A stretch of DNA of 64,000 bases from Mitsuaria sp. GD03876 (GTDB taxonomy: Bacteria > Pseudomonadota > Gammaproteobacteria > Burkholderiales > Burkholderiaceae_C): contig NZ_JAOCCU010000018.1 of assembly GCF_029840635.1 (NCBI RefSeq), positions 62,001-126,000 on the forward strand, in the 5' to 3' direction. Below the pieces are notes generated by a model, which saw nothing but the letters and a program-made list of their open reading frames with translations, was not told where the DNA came from and searched no databases. The translations under genes were made by a program, and so were the position numbers. The stretch's first letter is position 1; every line of letters begins with the position of its first letter. This document shows positions 1 through 9,869 of the stretch, in pieces.

Positions 1-366
1 CTTGACCCAGATCAGCCGCTCGCCGAGGAACAGCGCGGCCAGTCCGACGAGCAGGAAGGGCTGCACGTTGTAGACCGCCGTGCTGATCGCGATCGACGCG
101 CGGGGGAAGGCCGCGAACAGCAACACCCAGTTGAAGACGATCGCGACACCGCTGAGCACGCTCAGCAGGACGACCCGCCGGTCGAGCCATTCACGCCGGA
201 ACTGGCCCAGCGCCGCGCAGACCACGCCCAGCGTCGCGGCGCCGATGACGCAGCGCCAGAACACGACGGTCATCACCGGCACGCCGGCGGCGAGCACGAA
301 CCAGCCGATCGTCCCGGAGATGAGCATCGCGACGATCATGGACAAGGAGCCGGGGTGGCGGGTCAT
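1..366 (-). CDS. EamA/DMT-family transporter, 5' part only
   Basis: This is the first 122 codons of an integral inner-membrane protein; the rest lies beyond the left edge. The ATG at 366-364 opens MTRHPGSLSMIVAMLISGTI, followed by hydrophobic helices with small polar breaks. The stretch FWRCVIGAATLGVVCAALGQ and the later VYNVQPFL and FLGERL stretches are typical of the first EamA repeat of drug/metabolite exporters (usual length about 300 residues in two repeats). Such proteins export amino acids or other small metabolites. The gene is divergent from the Lrp-type regulator across about 150 bp, an arrangement in which Lrp/AsnC proteins often control the neighbouring exporter. The substrate cannot be read from the fragment. 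Confidence 0.85.
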   Translation of the reverse strand, partial: MTRHPGSLSMIVAMLISGTIGWFVLAAGVPVMTVVFWRCVIGAATLGVVCAALGQFRREWLDRRVVLLSVLSGVAIVFNWVLLFAAFPRASIAISTAVYNVQPFLLVGLAALFLGERLIWVK

Positions 367-516
367 GGAACGCCTTGGAAGTGAAGGGAATGGCCTTCAT
401 TCTTCCCACTGAGGGCTGCGCTCTCCAGCGCATGACGAAGGCAAAGGGAGGCGATGGCCTTTAGGATCAAGGCGAATCCGCGCTTTCTCCTTTTCACCGT
501 CTTCGAGGCCGCCGCC

Positions 517-954
517 ATGACCGACGACATCGACCATCTGTTGCTGCGCCTGCTCTCGCAGGACGCGCGCCAATCGCTGAAATCGCTCGCGCAGGCCTGC
601 GGGCTGTCGGCGCCGAGCGTGGCCGAGCGGCTGCGCAAGATGGAGGAACGCGGCGAGTTGATCGGCACGACGGTCGACATCGATGCCCGCAAGTTCGGCT
701 ACCAGTTCCAGGCGCTGGTGCGGATCCGCCCGCTGCCCGGGCACCTGCAGGTGGTCGAGCAGCAGCTGATCGAGACGCCGCAGGTCATCGAGTGCGACCG
801 CATCACCGGCGACGACTGCTTCCTCGCGCGGCTGCAGGTCCGCTCGATGGACGAGCTCGACGTGGCGCTGGACGCCTTCAACCTGCATGCGCAGACGAGC
901 ACCGCGATCGTCAAGAAGTCGCCGGTCAAGCGCCGCCTGCCACCGCTGGACTGA
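517..954 (+). CDS. Lrp/AsnC-family transcriptional regulator
   Basis: A 145-residue DNA-binding protein of the feast/famine family. An N-terminal winged helix-turn-helix (about residues 5-55; DARQSLKSLAQACGLSAPSV, then AERLRKMEERGELIG) is followed by the RAM/AsnC effector domain (about 65-140, with VRIRPLPGHLQVVEQQL and VIECDRITGDDCFLARLQV). The length matches the family. The reading frame is open back to 454, but the start at 517 gives the standard MTDDIDHLLLRLL beginning. Members form dimers to octamers and respond to amino acids. The divergent EamA exporter is the obvious candidate target, by inference from position. Confidence 0.9.
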   Translation: MTDDIDHLLLRLLSQDARQSLKSLAQACGLSAPSVAERLRKMEERGELIGTTVDIDARKFGYQFQALVRIRPLPGHLQVVEQQLIETPQVIECDRITGDDCFLARLQVRSMDELDVALDAFNLHAQTSTAIVKKSPVKRRLPPLD

Positions 955-971
955 CACTCGGCGCAAAGAAA

Positions 972-1001
972 AAGGCCTGCCCCGTCGCCGGGGCAGGCCT
1001 T
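972..1001 (-). terminator. Rho-independent terminator of the TonB-dependent receptor gene
   Basis: A perfect hairpin (12-bp arms AAGGCCTGCCCC and its complement, 6-nt loop) sits between the convergent lrp and TBDR genes. Read on the minus strand it is followed directly by TTTTTC, so it serves the TBDR ending at 1045. On the plus strand no T tract follows. Confidence 0.8.
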
Positions 1002-1044
1002 CGCGCGGCGCGGCCCGGAGGCCGCGATGCCGCGATGCCGTCGA

Positions 1045-3306
1045 TCAGAACAGCGCCTTGAACTGCACGCCGTAGGTCCGCGGGTCGTTGATGAAGCCCG
1101 TGTTGTTGTTGAAGTCGATCGCGCCGGTCACGCGGATCTGGTTCGTGATGTTGCGGACGAAGGTCGCGACCTCGTACTTGCCGTTGTTCCACACGTAGCC
1201 CACGCGCAGGCCGCCTTCGGTCAGCGACTTGCCGGTGAACTCCTTGGCCTCGTACAGGAAGAAGTTCACCTTCGAGCGGTAGGCCCAGTCGGTGTAGATG
1301 TAGAACTCGTTGCCGGCCGGGGTCGGGATCGAGTAACGCGCGGTCAGGTTGGCGACCCACTTCGGCGCGTTCGGCAGGGCGTTGCCGTCGATGCTGTAGT
1401 TGGTCGTGGAACCGGCCACCAGCGGATCCAGCATCGTGCAGCCGCCGCCGCACGCCGGCAGCGACAGGCTCGCGTCGCGGATCTTGGTGTTGTTCAGGCT
1501 GCCGCCCAGGGTGATCAGCAGCTGGTCGACCGGCAGCAGTTCCAGGTTGACCTCGACGCCGTTGCCGGTGGCCTTCTTGGCGTTCAGCAGACGGTTGGCG
1601 TTGTTCTGGCCACCGACGGCGGTCAGCTGCAGGTCCTTGACGGTGTAGTCGAAGACGCTGGCCGACAGGCGCGCGCGGCGATCCCAGAAGTCCGACTTCA
1701 CGCCGATCTCATAGGAGGTCACGTTCTCCGGCGTCGCCTGCGACTGGCCGGCGAAGCGCGACGCGCCCTGCACCGACGAGGCGCGGAAGCCGGTCGCGAC
1801 GCGCGCGTACAGGTTGGTGTCCTTGGTCAGCGCATAGGTGCCCGACACGTCCCAGTTCCACTTCTTGTCGGCGGTGCTGGCCGACACGCCGGTGCTGGTG
1901 TTCAGGTCCGCGTAGCTGCTGGTGACGTTGACGTCCTTCTTGTCGTGCGTGTAGCGCAGGCCGCCGCGCACCGAGAAGTCCTGCGTGACCGCGTAGTTCA
2001 CCGAGCCGAACGCCGCCCACGCGGTGTTCTTCTGGTACGTGTCGACGTAGCCGGCGGCCGCGCCGCTGGAGGTCGTGTAATCGGTGCTGCGGGCGGTGTA
2101 GCGCTCGTTGAAGAAGTACAGGCCGCCTTGCCAGCGCAGCGGGCCCGGCGTCGCCGATTCGAGGCGGAATTCCTGCGTGATCTGGCGATGGCCGCTCATC
2201 GAGCTCGAGGACTCGGCCGGGAAGCTCGCCTGGCCTTCCTGCGTGAACGGCTTGGTGCCGCCGTAGATGTAGCCGCCGTCCACGTCGCCGCGGCTGAACG
2301 GGCGCACCGACTCGTAGCCGGTGATCGAGTACAGGTTCACCTGGCCCAGGCCCCAGCGCAGGCGCGCGCTGCCGCCGGTGGCGTGCAGCGTCTGCTCGTT
2401 GACGCCGTCGGTGTAGGCCTTCTCCGGATCGAAGCCATCGACCAGGTCGTTCGTGCCCGGCTTGATGATCGAGGAACGGAACAGGCGCGCGCTGCCCTTC
2501 AGGTCACGGCCATGGAAGTTGAACAGCGCGCTGAAATCCTTGTGCGGCTGGTACAGGGCCTGCAGGCGGATGGCGCGGTCGTCGTAGCCCTCGAGCTCGC
2601 CGGTCTTGCCGGTCGGGACCTGGTTCTTCACCCAGTCGTCGCGGTGCTGGATCTGCGCGGAGATGCGCGCGGCCCAGTCGCCGGTCAGCGGCACGTTGGC
2701 GGCGCCTTCCAGGTTCATCGTGCCGTAGGTGCCGTAGGAGACGTTGAGGTACCCCTCCTGGCGCTGCGACGGCTTCACCGAGTCGAACTTCACCACGCCG
2801 GCCGGCGTGTTGCGACCATACAGCGTGCCCTGCGGGCCGGCCACCACTTCGACGGCGGCCAGGTCGAACGCGGGGAAGCCCTTCAGGATCGGGTTCTCCT
2901 GGACCACGTCGTCATAGACCAGCGAGACGGGCTGCGACGCGTTCAGGCGGAAGTCGGTGTTGCCGTAGCCGCGGATGTAGAACCGCGGGAAGGCGCGGCC
3001 GAAGGACGATTCGATGTTCAGGCTGGGGACGCGGCCCGACAGGAAGCGCACGTCCTGGCCGGCGGAGTTCAGCACGTCGAGCTTCTCGCCGGAGATCTTC
3101 GTGACCGCGTTCGGGACTTCCTTGATGTTCTCGACGCGCCGCTCGGCGGTGATGGTCACGGTGTCCAGTTGGCCCTTTTCCTTGGCGGGGGCGTCGGTCT
3201 GGGCGTCCTGGGCCAGCGCGGGCCAGGCGAGCAAGGCCAGCGACACAGCCGCGGCGGCCTCGCGCAGCGCCGGCAGGGCAGCGCGCTGGGTGGCGAATCG
3301 ATTCAT
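1045..3306 (-). CDS. TonB-dependent outer-membrane receptor
   Basis: A 753-residue outer-membrane beta-barrel receptor that imports a scarce substrate, most often a ferric siderophore, using TonB/ExbBD energy. The signal peptide spans about residues 1-32 (ends PALA before QDAQ). A TonB-box-like LDTVTITA follows at 47-54. The plug domain carries FYIRGYGNTDFRLN and VEVVAGPQGTLYGRNTPAGV, and the protein ends in the phenylalanine expected for a barrel (VQFKALF). The ATG at 3306 is preceded by GGAG and starts the signal peptide; the longer open frame to 3486 has no such start. It stands alone, convergent with lrp and divergent from xthA. It is of the siderophore-receptor type, unlike the three larger TBDRs at 23-34 kb. 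The substrate is not determinable. Confidence 0.93.
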   Translation of the reverse strand: MNRFATQRAALPALREAAAAVSLALLAWPALAQDAQTDAPAKEKGQLDTVTITAERRVENIKEVPNAVTKISGEKLDVLNSAGQDVRFLSGRVPSLNIESSFGRAFPRFYIRGYGNTDFRLNASQPVSLVYDDVVQENPILKGFPAFDLAAVEVVAGPQGTLYGRNTPAGVVKFDSVKPSQRQEGYLNVSYGTYGTMNLEGAANVPLTGDWAARISAQIQHRDDWVKNQVPTGKTGELEGYDDRAIRLQALYQPHKDFSALFNFHGRDLKGSARLFRSSIIKPGTNDLVDGFDPEKAYTDGVNEQTLHATGGSARLRWGLGQVNLYSITGYESVRPFSRGDVDGGYIYGGTKPFTQEGQASFPAESSSSMSGHRQITQEFRLESATPGPLRWQGGLYFFNERYTARSTDYTTSSGAAAGYVDTYQKNTAWAAFGSVNYAVTQDFSVRGGLRYTHDKKDVNVTSSYADLNTSTGVSASTADKKWNWDVSGTYALTKDTNLYARVATGFRASSVQGASRFAGQSQATPENVTSYEIGVKSDFWDRRARLSASVFDYTVKDLQLTAVGGQNNANRLLNAKKATGNGVEVNLELLPVDQLLITLGGSLNNTKIRDASLSLPACGGGCTMLDPLVAGSTTNYSIDGNALPNAPKWVANLTARYSIPTPAGNEFYIYTDWAYRSKVNFFLYEAKEFTGKSLTEGGLRVGYVWNNGKYEVATFVRNITNQIRVTGAIDFNNNTGFINDPRTYGVQFKALF

Positions 3307-3649
3307 GGATGAACTCCGGGGGAGGATGAGAAACCGGGGAGATGCCGGACCCAGCCACGTGGTGACAGCGGTGGGCAATGGCAAAAATGTGTGTGCGCGA
3401 TGGCGCGGTGGACGCGAATCTAGCAAGTTCGTCATAAAGGCGTCACCCCACGCACCACCATGGTGCGGTTTGTGTTGCCCAAACACTGCATCCGGCCGCC
3501 GGTCGCCCAGACGAACGGGAATGGGTCACGCCGTGGCCTCCCAGCGGTGCGCCAGCCCCCACCCCGCGCGGCACCGGCGCGGTCCGCTCCTGCCAACTTC
3601 CGCGCCGAGGCTTTGCGATACTGCCGCCCTCTTCCAGGGGGCTCCCGTC
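3307..3649. other. Intergenic region between divergent TBDR and xthA genes
   Basis: 343 bp without a convincing gene. It must hold both promoters. The only clear structure is a 17-bp palindrome at 3451-3467 (CGCACCA-CCA-TGGTGCG), about 145 bp upstream of the TBDR start, which could be a regulator site. I could not recognise a Fur box. Confidence 0.4.
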
Positions 3650-4435
3650 ATGCGCTTCATCACCCTCAACCTCAACGGCATCCGCTCGGCCGCCACCAAG
3701 GGCGTCTTCGACTGGCTGCCGCCCCAGCAGGCCGACGTCGTCGGCGTCCAGGAACTGAAGGCCCAGGCCGATGTCGTCGAATCCCAGTTCGCCGGCTACG
3801 ACACCCTCTCCGGCCACTTCCATTACGCCCAGAAGAAGGGCTACTCCGGCGTGGGCCTCTACACCCGCGAAACCCCCTCCGACGTGATCGTCGGCTTCGG
3901 CAGCACCGAGTTCGACAACGAGGGCCGCTGGATCGAAAAACGCTTCGACAAGCCCGGCCGCAAACTCAGCCTCATCTCCTGCTACTTCCCCAGCGGTTCC
4001 AGCGGAGAGGAACGCCAGGCCGCCAAGTTCCGCTTCCTCGCGGAAATGCACCCCTACCTCATGGCCTTGCGCGCCGAACGCGAATTCATCCTCGTGGCCG
4101 ACGTCAACATCGCCCACAAGGAAATCGACCTCAAGAACTGGAAAGGCAACCAGAAGAACAGCGGCTTCCTCCCGGAAGAACGCGCCTGGATGACCAAACT
4201 CCTCGAGAAGGACATCGGGCTCGTCGATGTGTTCCGCACGCTCAACGACAAGGCCGAGCAGTACACGTGGTGGAGCAACCGCGGGCAAGCCTGGGCGAAG
4301 AACGTCGGGTGGCGCCTGGACTACCACCTGGCCACGCCAGGCATGGCCCACCTGGCCAAACGCGAAGCCATCTACCTCGACCAGCGGTTCAGCGACCACG
4401 CGCCGTTGACCATCGACTACGACTTCAAGATCTGA
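3650..4435 (+). CDS. xthA: Exodeoxyribonuclease III
   Basis: A 261-residue DNA repair enzyme: AP endonuclease, 3'-5' exonuclease and 3'-phosphatase acting in base excision repair. All catalytic landmarks of the Mg-dependent exonuclease III/EEP family are visible: N7 and N9 (LNLNGIRSA), E35 (VGVQELKAQ), Y112 (ISCYFPSG), D151 and N153 (VADVNIAH), and the terminal SDHAP with H250. The length equals the family norm. The open frame extends to 3014, but the ATG at 3650 begins the conserved MRFITLNLNGIRS. No operon partner; the downstream inverted repeat may end transcription. Confidence 0.96.
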   Translation: MRFITLNLNGIRSAATKGVFDWLPPQQADVVGVQELKAQADVVESQFAGYDTLSGHFHYAQKKGYSGVGLYTRETPSDVIVGFGSTEFDNEGRWIEKRFDKPGRKLSLISCYFPSGSSGEERQAAKFRFLAEMHPYLMALRAEREFILVADVNIAHKEIDLKNWKGNQKNSGFLPEERAWMTKLLEKDIGLVDVFRTLNDKAEQYTWWSNRGQAWAKNVGWRLDYHLATPGMAHLAKREAIYLDQRFSDHAPLTIDYDFKI

Positions 4436-4443
4436 GGCGGTCG

Positions 4444-4561
4444 CTCAGCCGGCGGCATGGGACCCCTCCTTGCACGCCGCTCAGCCAGCGGCACGGGGGC
4501 CCCTCGTCGCTCAATCTCCTCCTCGCCGCTCGGAATTCGCGCCGAGGGGCCCCCGTGCCGC
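4444..4561. repeat. Long inverted-repeat element (copy A) with a preceding half copy
   Basis: Perfect 19-bp arms at 4488-4506 and 4543-4561 (GCGGCACGGGGGCCCCTCG and its complement) enclose a 36-nt loop. The arms extend outward to about 24 bp with mismatches. A diverged direct repeat of the left arm lies at 4444-4469, offset by 36 bp. The loop, read on the minus strand, contains GCGAATTCCGAGCG, GGAGG and TGAGCG, closely matching the loop of the element at 36095-36181. It lies between the convergent ends of xthA and the Bug gene, so a bidirectional termination role is possible, though there is no T tract. Confidence 0.75.
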
Positions 4562-4628
4562 CGGCTTCGAAGTCACTGACTGCACCGAGTTCGCTGACTG
4601 CGGGAGGGAGTGGGGCAAGGGAAGTTGA

Positions 4629-5621
4629 TCAGTCCACCTTCGCGCCGGACGCCTTCACGACCTTCGCCCACTTGGCCGTCTCGCTGGCGATGAGCGCGGC
4701 GAACTCCGCGCTCGAACCACCGCCCGGCACCGCGCCCTGACTCGCCAGACGCTCCTTCATCACCGGCGTCGCCAACGCCTTCGCCGCCTCGCGCTGCACC
4801 CGCGCCACCTGGTCCGCCGGCTGCGAGGACGGCGCCAACAACCCAAACCAGGACGAGGCCTCGAAGCCCTTCAGCTCCGGCAAGCCGCTCTCGGCGATCG
4901 TCGGCAGATCCGGCAACGCCTCGCTGCGCCGCGCGCTCGTCACCGCGATCGCCTTCAACTTGCCCGACTTGATGTGCGGCAGCGCCGACGGCAGGTTGTC
5001 GAACATCAGGTCCATGTTCCCGCCCATCAGGTCCAGCAGCGCCGGACCCGACCCCCGGTACGGGAAATGGACCATGTAGGTCCCCGTCAGGCTCTTGAAC
5101 AACTCCCCCGCCAGGTGGATCGAGGTGCCATTGCCGCTGGAGCACATGTTCAGCTTGCCCGGATTGGCCTTGGCCACCCGCGCCAGGTCGGCGACGCTGT
5201 GGATGCCGTACTTCTGCGCGTTCGCCGGATTCATCACCAGCACGTTGGGCACCGCTGCCACCAGCGTGATCGGCGCGAAGTCCTTCACCGGATCGAAAGG
5301 CATCTTCGGATACAGCGACTGGTTGATCGCATGCGTGCCCACCGTGCCCATCAGCAAGGTGTGCCCATCGGTCGCGTGCGCCACGTCGGCGGAACCGGTG
5401 TTCCCACCCGCGCCCGGCTTGTTCTCGACGATCACCGGCTGCCCCAGCGCCTTCTGCAGTTCCGGCGCCATCGCGCGGGCCATCAGGTCCGTCGTGCCGG
5501 CCGGCGGAAAGGGCACGACGATGCGCAGCGGCCGCGACGGCCACGCGGCTTGCGCGCGCACCCCACCCGGCAGGCAAACAACGGACGACAGCGCGAGCAG
5601 CGCGCGGCGGTTCAGGCTCAT
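4629..5621 (-). CDS. Bug/TctC-family tripartite tricarboxylate transporter substrate-binding protein
   Basis: A 330-residue periplasmic solute-binding protein that captures carboxylated or amide small molecules. The signal peptide covers residues 1-23 ([20 protein letters not shown], cleavage after VRA). The mature start [19 protein letters not shown] is the hallmark of the Bug family, as are [14 protein letters not shown] and [14 protein letters not shown]. The ATG at 5621 has a GAGGAG Shine-Dalgarno. No TctA/TctB membrane genes adjoin it, so it is an orphan receptor, as is common in Burkholderiales, and may work with a distant permease or as a sensor. It lies 62 bp downstream of the diguanylate cyclase gene on the same strand and could be partly co-transcribed. 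Ligand unknown. Confidence 0.93.
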   Translation of the reverse strand: MSLNRRALLALSSVVCLPGGVRAQAAWPSRPLRIVVPFPPAGTTDLMARAMAPELQKALGQPVIVENKPGAGGNTGSADVAHATDGHTLLMGTVGTHAINQSLYPKMPFDPVKDFAPITLVAAVPNVLVMNPANAQKYGIHSVADLARVAKANPGKLNMCSSGNGTSIHLAGELFKSLTGTYMVHFPYRGSGPALLDLMGGNMDLMFDNLPSALPHIKSGKLKAIAVTSARRSEALPDLPTIAESGLPELKGFEASSWFGLLAPSSQPADQVARVQREAAKALATPVMKERLASQGAVPGGGSSAEFAALIASETAKWAKVVKASGAKVD

Positions 5622-5683
5622 GGGGGTCTCCTCGTTGTGATCTCGATGCTCGATCGCGACGCGCCGGGAGGCCGCCCGCGCCG

Positions 5684-7783
5684 TCAGGCCGCGGCCTCGG
5701 GCACCTCGGGCGGCTCCGGGCCCAGGATGGTCTGGAGCTGCACGCGTTCGGAACTGCAGGCGGCATCGAAGTCCGCCTCGATCTGGATCAGCGCCTGCGC
5801 GTCGCCCGCCTCGACGGTGACGATGCCGCGCGCGCGGTTGCGGCCCTGCGACTTGGCCGTGTACAGCGCCATGTCCGCCCAGTTCACCGCCTGCTCCCAG
5901 TGCAGCGCCAGCTGCGCCGGCGGCAACGGGAAATGCGCGAAGCCGATCGAGCAGGTCACCCGCAGCGCGCCCGCCTGGGTGCGCACCGGCTCCTGGCCGA
6001 CGATGAACAGGATGCGCTCGGCCAGCAGCTGCAGCTGGTCCGGCGCGACGTTGCGCGCGAAGACCAGGAACTCCTCGCCGCCCCAGCGCACGACCAGGTC
6101 CTCCGCGCGCACCGCCTGCGCGATGCGCCGCGAGACCTCGACGATCACCGAATCGCCGGCCGCATGGCCGTAGCGGTCGTTGACATGCTTGAAGTGATCG
6201 ATGTCGATCATCAGCAGCGCGCCGGTGAAGACGTCCTTCGCGTGGCGATCCATGACCGCCAGGAAGTGGCGGCGGTTGGCCAGGTCGGTCAGCGGATCGC
6301 GCTCGCTCTGCGCGCGCAGCAGGCTCTGGTTGGCCTTGAGCTTGCGATTGGCCTCCCGCACCCGCGCCAGCATCACGCCGATCAACACCAGCGACAGCCC
6401 CATCAGCGCCGCCAGCCCGACGCCGACGTACTGCGCCAGCTCGCGGTTGTCGAGCTCGCGGTCCTTCAGCGTCTGCTCGCGCCGCAGCAGCTCGAGGTCG
6501 CGCTGCTTGGCCTCGCTGTCGTACTTCAGGCGCAGCTGCTGCAGCGAGGACTCGCGGTTGCGCCGCGCCGTCTCGGCGCTCAGCGCGCGTTCCTCGTGAT
6601 AGAGCTTGAGCGCTTCCTTCCACTGGCCGACCTTGGCATAGGCCTCGCCCAGCTCGCGCAGCTGCAGGGCGCGGCGCACCGGGTCGTAGTCGCCCTGCGC
6701 GAGCTCGACGACGCGTGCCACCTCGCGCCGCGCCGGCTCGAACTGGCGCTGCTGCACCAGCGCCACCGCCAGGTTGTGCCGCAGCGTGCGCTCCACCGTC
6801 TGGTCGCGGTAGGACTGCACCACCGGCAACGCCAGCTGCGCCAGCTTGACCGCCTTGGCCGACTGGTCGGTGTGGATGTAGGCGTCCAGCAGGTTGTTCT
6901 GCAGCAGCGCGACGTCGCGCCGCGCGCCGGCCTGCTCGGCCAGGCGCAGCGCCTCCTCGAGCGTGCCCATCTGCGTCGCGCGGTCGCCGCGGCGCGACGC
7001 GACCATCGACTCGTACATCTTGACGCGGCTCATCGCCGCGACGTCGCCCTGCGCCAGCTGCCACGCCTGCGCCATCCACTGCTGCGCCGCCTCGGACTCG
7101 TCGCGCACCTGGCTGTTGAGCGCGAGCGAGGCCATCATCAGCCCCGTCGCGTTGTGGTCCTGCAGCGCCTGCGCCAGCGCCAGCGCGCGCCGCAGCGTGG
7201 TGTCGACGAAGGCGTACTCGCCGCGCGCGCCCTGGGCCCGCGCCACCAGGCGCAGCGCCTGCAGCGCGACGCGCGCGTCGCAGCCCGGCGGCACGGCCTG
7301 GTTCTGCGGCGCCGGGCAGGTCGGCGCCAGCTCGTCGAGCGCCTGCTGCGCCATCTCGCCCGAGCGCCCGGTCTGGCCGAGCCGGTCCTGCAGCTCCGCC
7401 AGCAGCACCCGCGCCAGCGGCTTGCCGCCGGGACGGGTCTCGAGCTCGGCGGCGATGCGACGGGCCTCGTCGGGACGGCCGGCGTAGACGTGGTTGCGGC
7501 CCAGCGCGTAGACCAGGTGCGTCCGGTGCGACGCATGCGCCGGATCGGCGAGCAGCGCGCGCAGCTGCTGCGCGGCCTTGTCCGGCTCGTTGTAGCCGAA
7601 GCGGTCGAGCTGGACGAGCTGCGCGTCGAACGCGCGGTCGGGGATCTCCGCGCGGGCGCCGGGCGCCGTCGCGCCGAGCAGCGCGCCCAGAAACGCCGCG
7701 GACAGGCCGCCGGTCAGCCGTCGGCGCAGGCGCTCTGGAAGGCGCTCCAGAACGCGCGGGCATCGCGTCGGCCGGCGGCTCAT
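5684..7783 (-). CDS. TPR-containing membrane diguanylate cyclase (GGDEF)
   Basis: A 699-residue protein predicted to make cyclic di-GMP. An N-terminal signal or anchor (about 25-45) precedes a periplasmic helical TPR-like region (about 70-400), a coiled coil (about 405-445), one transmembrane helix (about 452-473) and a cytoplasmic GGDEF domain (about 490-650). The active-site loop is GGEEF (568-572), and the product-inhibition I-site RxxD is present five residues upstream (R559-D562), so the enzyme looks active and feedback-regulated. The substrate motif [14 protein letters not shown] is intact. The ATG at 7783 overlaps the stop of the upstream paralogue by 4 nt and has a GGAGGG Shine-Dalgarno, implying translational coupling. 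Confidence 0.93.
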   Translation of the reverse strand: MSRRPTRCPRVLERLPERLRRRLTGGLSAAFLGALLGATAPGARAEIPDRAFDAQLVQLDRFGYNEPDKAAQQLRALLADPAHASHRTHLVYALGRNHVYAGRPDEARRIAAELETRPGGKPLARVLLAELQDRLGQTGRSGEMAQQALDELAPTCPAPQNQAVPPGCDARVALQALRLVARAQGARGEYAFVDTTLRRALALAQALQDHNATGLMMASLALNSQVRDESEAAQQWMAQAWQLAQGDVAAMSRVKMYESMVASRRGDRATQMGTLEEALRLAEQAGARRDVALLQNNLLDAYIHTDQSAKAVKLAQLALPVVQSYRDQTVERTLRHNLAVALVQQRQFEPARREVARVVELAQGDYDPVRRALQLRELGEAYAKVGQWKEALKLYHEERALSAETARRNRESSLQQLRLKYDSEAKQRDLELLRREQTLKDRELDNRELAQYVGVGLAALMGLSLVLIGVMLARVREANRKLKANQSLLRAQSERDPLTDLANRRHFLAVMDRHAKDVFTGALLMIDIDHFKHVNDRYGHAAGDSVIVEVSRRIAQAVRAEDLVVRWGGEEFLVFARNVAPDQLQLLAERILFIVGQEPVRTQAGALRVTCSIGFAHFPLPPAQLALHWEQAVNWADMALYTAKSQGRNRARGIVTVEAGDAQALIQIEADFDAACSSERVQLQTILGPEPPEVPEAAA

Positions 7784-9867
7784 GCGCGTCCCTCCTGCAC
7801 CGGGCCGATGAGGCTCACGAGCTGCACCTGGCCCTGGTGCCAGGCCGATTCGATGCGGCCGGCCAGCGCCAGCAACTGGTCGCGGTCGCGTGCCTGCATC
7901 GCCGCGACGCCATAGGCCTTGTTGCGGCCATGTGCCTTGGCCATGTACATCACCGTGTCGACGAGGTCGATGGCCCGCTCCCAGGCCAGCGTCAGGTCCT
8001 GCGGCGCCATCGGGAAACTGGCGAAACCGATCGACGCGCTGATCGGGATGCGCAGCGGCCCGTGGTCGACCGGCAGACCGCCGATCTGGTCCAGCAGCCG
8101 CTGGCCGAGCTGGCGCGCGTCCTCGGTCGATTCCGAATTCACCAGGATCAGGAACTCCTCGCCGCCCCAGCGCACGACCAGGTCCTGCTCGCGCAGCACG
8201 CCGCGCAGCCGGCGCGCGACCTCGACCAGCACCGTGTCGCCGGCCGCGTGGCCCCACTGGTCGTTGATGCGCTTGAAGTGGTCGATGTCGATCAGGAACA
8301 GGCTGCCGCGCAGGCCGCCCGACTCGCGGGTGTGCCGCGCGATCGCCTGCTGGAAGTGGCGTCGGTTGGCCAGCCCGGTCAGCGGGTCGCGCTCGCTCTG
8401 CACCCGCAGCGATTCATTGGTCTGCGCCAGCGCCGCGTTGGTGCGACGGATGCGCCGGTAGGCCAGCGCCAGCAGCGCGCTCGAGAGCAGCACGCAGCCG
8501 CCGACCTCCGCCCACAGCTTGAGCTGCAGGTCGCGGGTGCGGATCTGCTCGCTCTTGAGGCTGTTGTCCTGGTTGAGCAGCCGGATCTCGCGCTGGCGCT
8601 GCTGGTCCTCGTAGCGCGCCTGCGCCTCCAGCACCGCCTTGCGGGTCTCGTCGCGCAGGACCGCGTCGAATTCCTTGCGCGAGCGGTGGTACGCGTCGAC
8701 CGCGCCGGCCAGGTCCTCGAACTTCTCCAGGTAGCCGCCCAGCTCCAGCCACGCGTCGGCGGTGTAGCTGCCGGCCTCGCGCTGCGCGTCCATCGTGATG
8801 GCCTGCAGCACGTCGCGCTTGCCCTCGTCGAGCTTGCGCAGCCCGATCTTCGCGATCCCCATGTTGTGCCGCGCCAGGATCTCGGTGGAGATGTCGGCGC
8901 TCTCGTGCGCCAGCGCCAGGCTTTGCGTGGAGAGCTCCAGCGCCTGCGCGTAGTTGCCGCTGCGCAGCTCGTAGTCGGCCAGGTTGCCCAGCGCCAGCGC
9001 CTGCAGCGTCGGCGCCTGCGCCTCGCGCGCGTACTGCAGCGCCTGCTCGCGCGCCTGCTGGCTGGGGCGCGGATCCTCGTCCTGCGAATAGACGATGCCC
9101 AGGATCGTGTGGACCGAGTACATCAGCACCGGGTCCGGGTCCTGCTGCGCCGCGGCCAGCGCCTCGCGCGCGGTGCGCTTGGCATGGTCGGTCTGCTGGC
9201 TGCGGAAGTAGTTGAAGGCGAGCGTCGCCTCGGTGGTCGCGGCCCGCCAGTGCGCCTCCATCGCGCGCGCCATCTCGAGCGCCTTGAGGCCGCTCTCGAC
9301 CGCGGCGTCGACCTCGCCGTAGTCGCCCTGCATGTAGGCGCGCAGCTCGACCGCGCGCCACAGCAGCCGCCGGTCGGCCCGGGCCGCGTCGACCTCCGAC
9401 AGCCCGCCCAGCAGCCGCACGCCGGCGCCCAGTTCCCCATTGGCCTTGAGCCATTGCGCCTTGGCCAGCATCAGCGCCAGCGGCACCTGCGCGCGCGACG
9501 GCGCGTCCTCGGGCCAGGCCTTGAGCGCCTCCAGCGCGGCCTCGTGGCCGGTGCGGTCGCGCAGCTGCGCGAACAGCGCCGCGCGCTGGCTCAGCGCCTC
9601 CAGCCGCTCGGCGCTGCCGGGCGCGGCCCGCGACTCGATCGCCTGCAGCTCGCGCAGGTGTTCGCGCGGATGGGCCTGGGCGACTCGCTCCTGCTGCTCG
9701 AGCTCGCCTTGCAGCGCGCGGTCCTGCACGCCGCTGCCGGCCGTCGCGGCCGAAGGCGGCGATGCCGGCGAGGCGCCGTCGCCCGGCCGAGGCCCGCACC
9801 CGGCCAGCAGCGCCAGCGCGAGGCCGGCGGCCGAAGCCAGGGAGGCGGGTCGCGGCAGGCCCGTCAT
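7780..9867 (-). CDS. Lipoprotein-anchored TPR diguanylate cyclase (GGDEF)
   Basis: A 695-residue paralogue of the downstream cyclase with the same architecture and the GGEEF loop at the same residues (568-572), I-site R559-D562. Unlike its partner it begins with a lipobox (LALALLAGC, Cys24), so the N-terminus is probably lipidated while a transmembrane helix near 452-470 carries the GGDEF domain into the cytoplasm. About residues 70-400 are TPR-like helices, likely the periplasmic sensor. The start lies only 2 nt after the uraA stop and the stop overlaps the next start by 4 nt, so all three genes form one operon. The signal sensed is unknown. Confidence 0.92.
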   Translation of the reverse strand: MTGLPRPASLASAAGLALALLAGCGPRPGDGASPASPPSAATAGSGVQDRALQGELEQQERVAQAHPREHLRELQAIESRAAPGSAERLEALSQRAALFAQLRDRTGHEAALEALKAWPEDAPSRAQVPLALMLAKAQWLKANGELGAGVRLLGGLSEVDAARADRRLLWRAVELRAYMQGDYGEVDAAVESGLKALEMARAMEAHWRAATTEATLAFNYFRSQQTDHAKRTAREALAAAQQDPDPVLMYSVHTILGIVYSQDEDPRPSQQAREQALQYAREAQAPTLQALALGNLADYELRSGNYAQALELSTQSLALAHESADISTEILARHNMGIAKIGLRKLDEGKRDVLQAITMDAQREAGSYTADAWLELGGYLEKFEDLAGAVDAYHRSRKEFDAVLRDETRKAVLEAQARYEDQQRQREIRLLNQDNSLKSEQIRTRDLQLKLWAEVGGCVLLSSALLALAYRRIRRTNAALAQTNESLRVQSERDPLTGLANRRHFQQAIARHTRESGGLRGSLFLIDIDHFKRINDQWGHAAGDTVLVEVARRLRGVLREQDLVVRWGGEEFLILVNSESTEDARQLGQRLLDQIGGLPVDHGPLRIPISASIGFASFPMAPQDLTLAWERAIDLVDTVMYMAKAHGRNKAYGVAAMQARDRDQLLALAGRIESAWHQGQVQLVSLIGPVQEGRA

Positions 9868-9869
9868 GC

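Noticed and set aside
1027-3312. A 761-codon open frame antisense to the first TonB-dependent receptor
   Set aside because: The composition is a GC shadow (Arg/Val/Ala/Gly runs) and the opposite strand encodes a complete receptor with signal peptide and barrel end.
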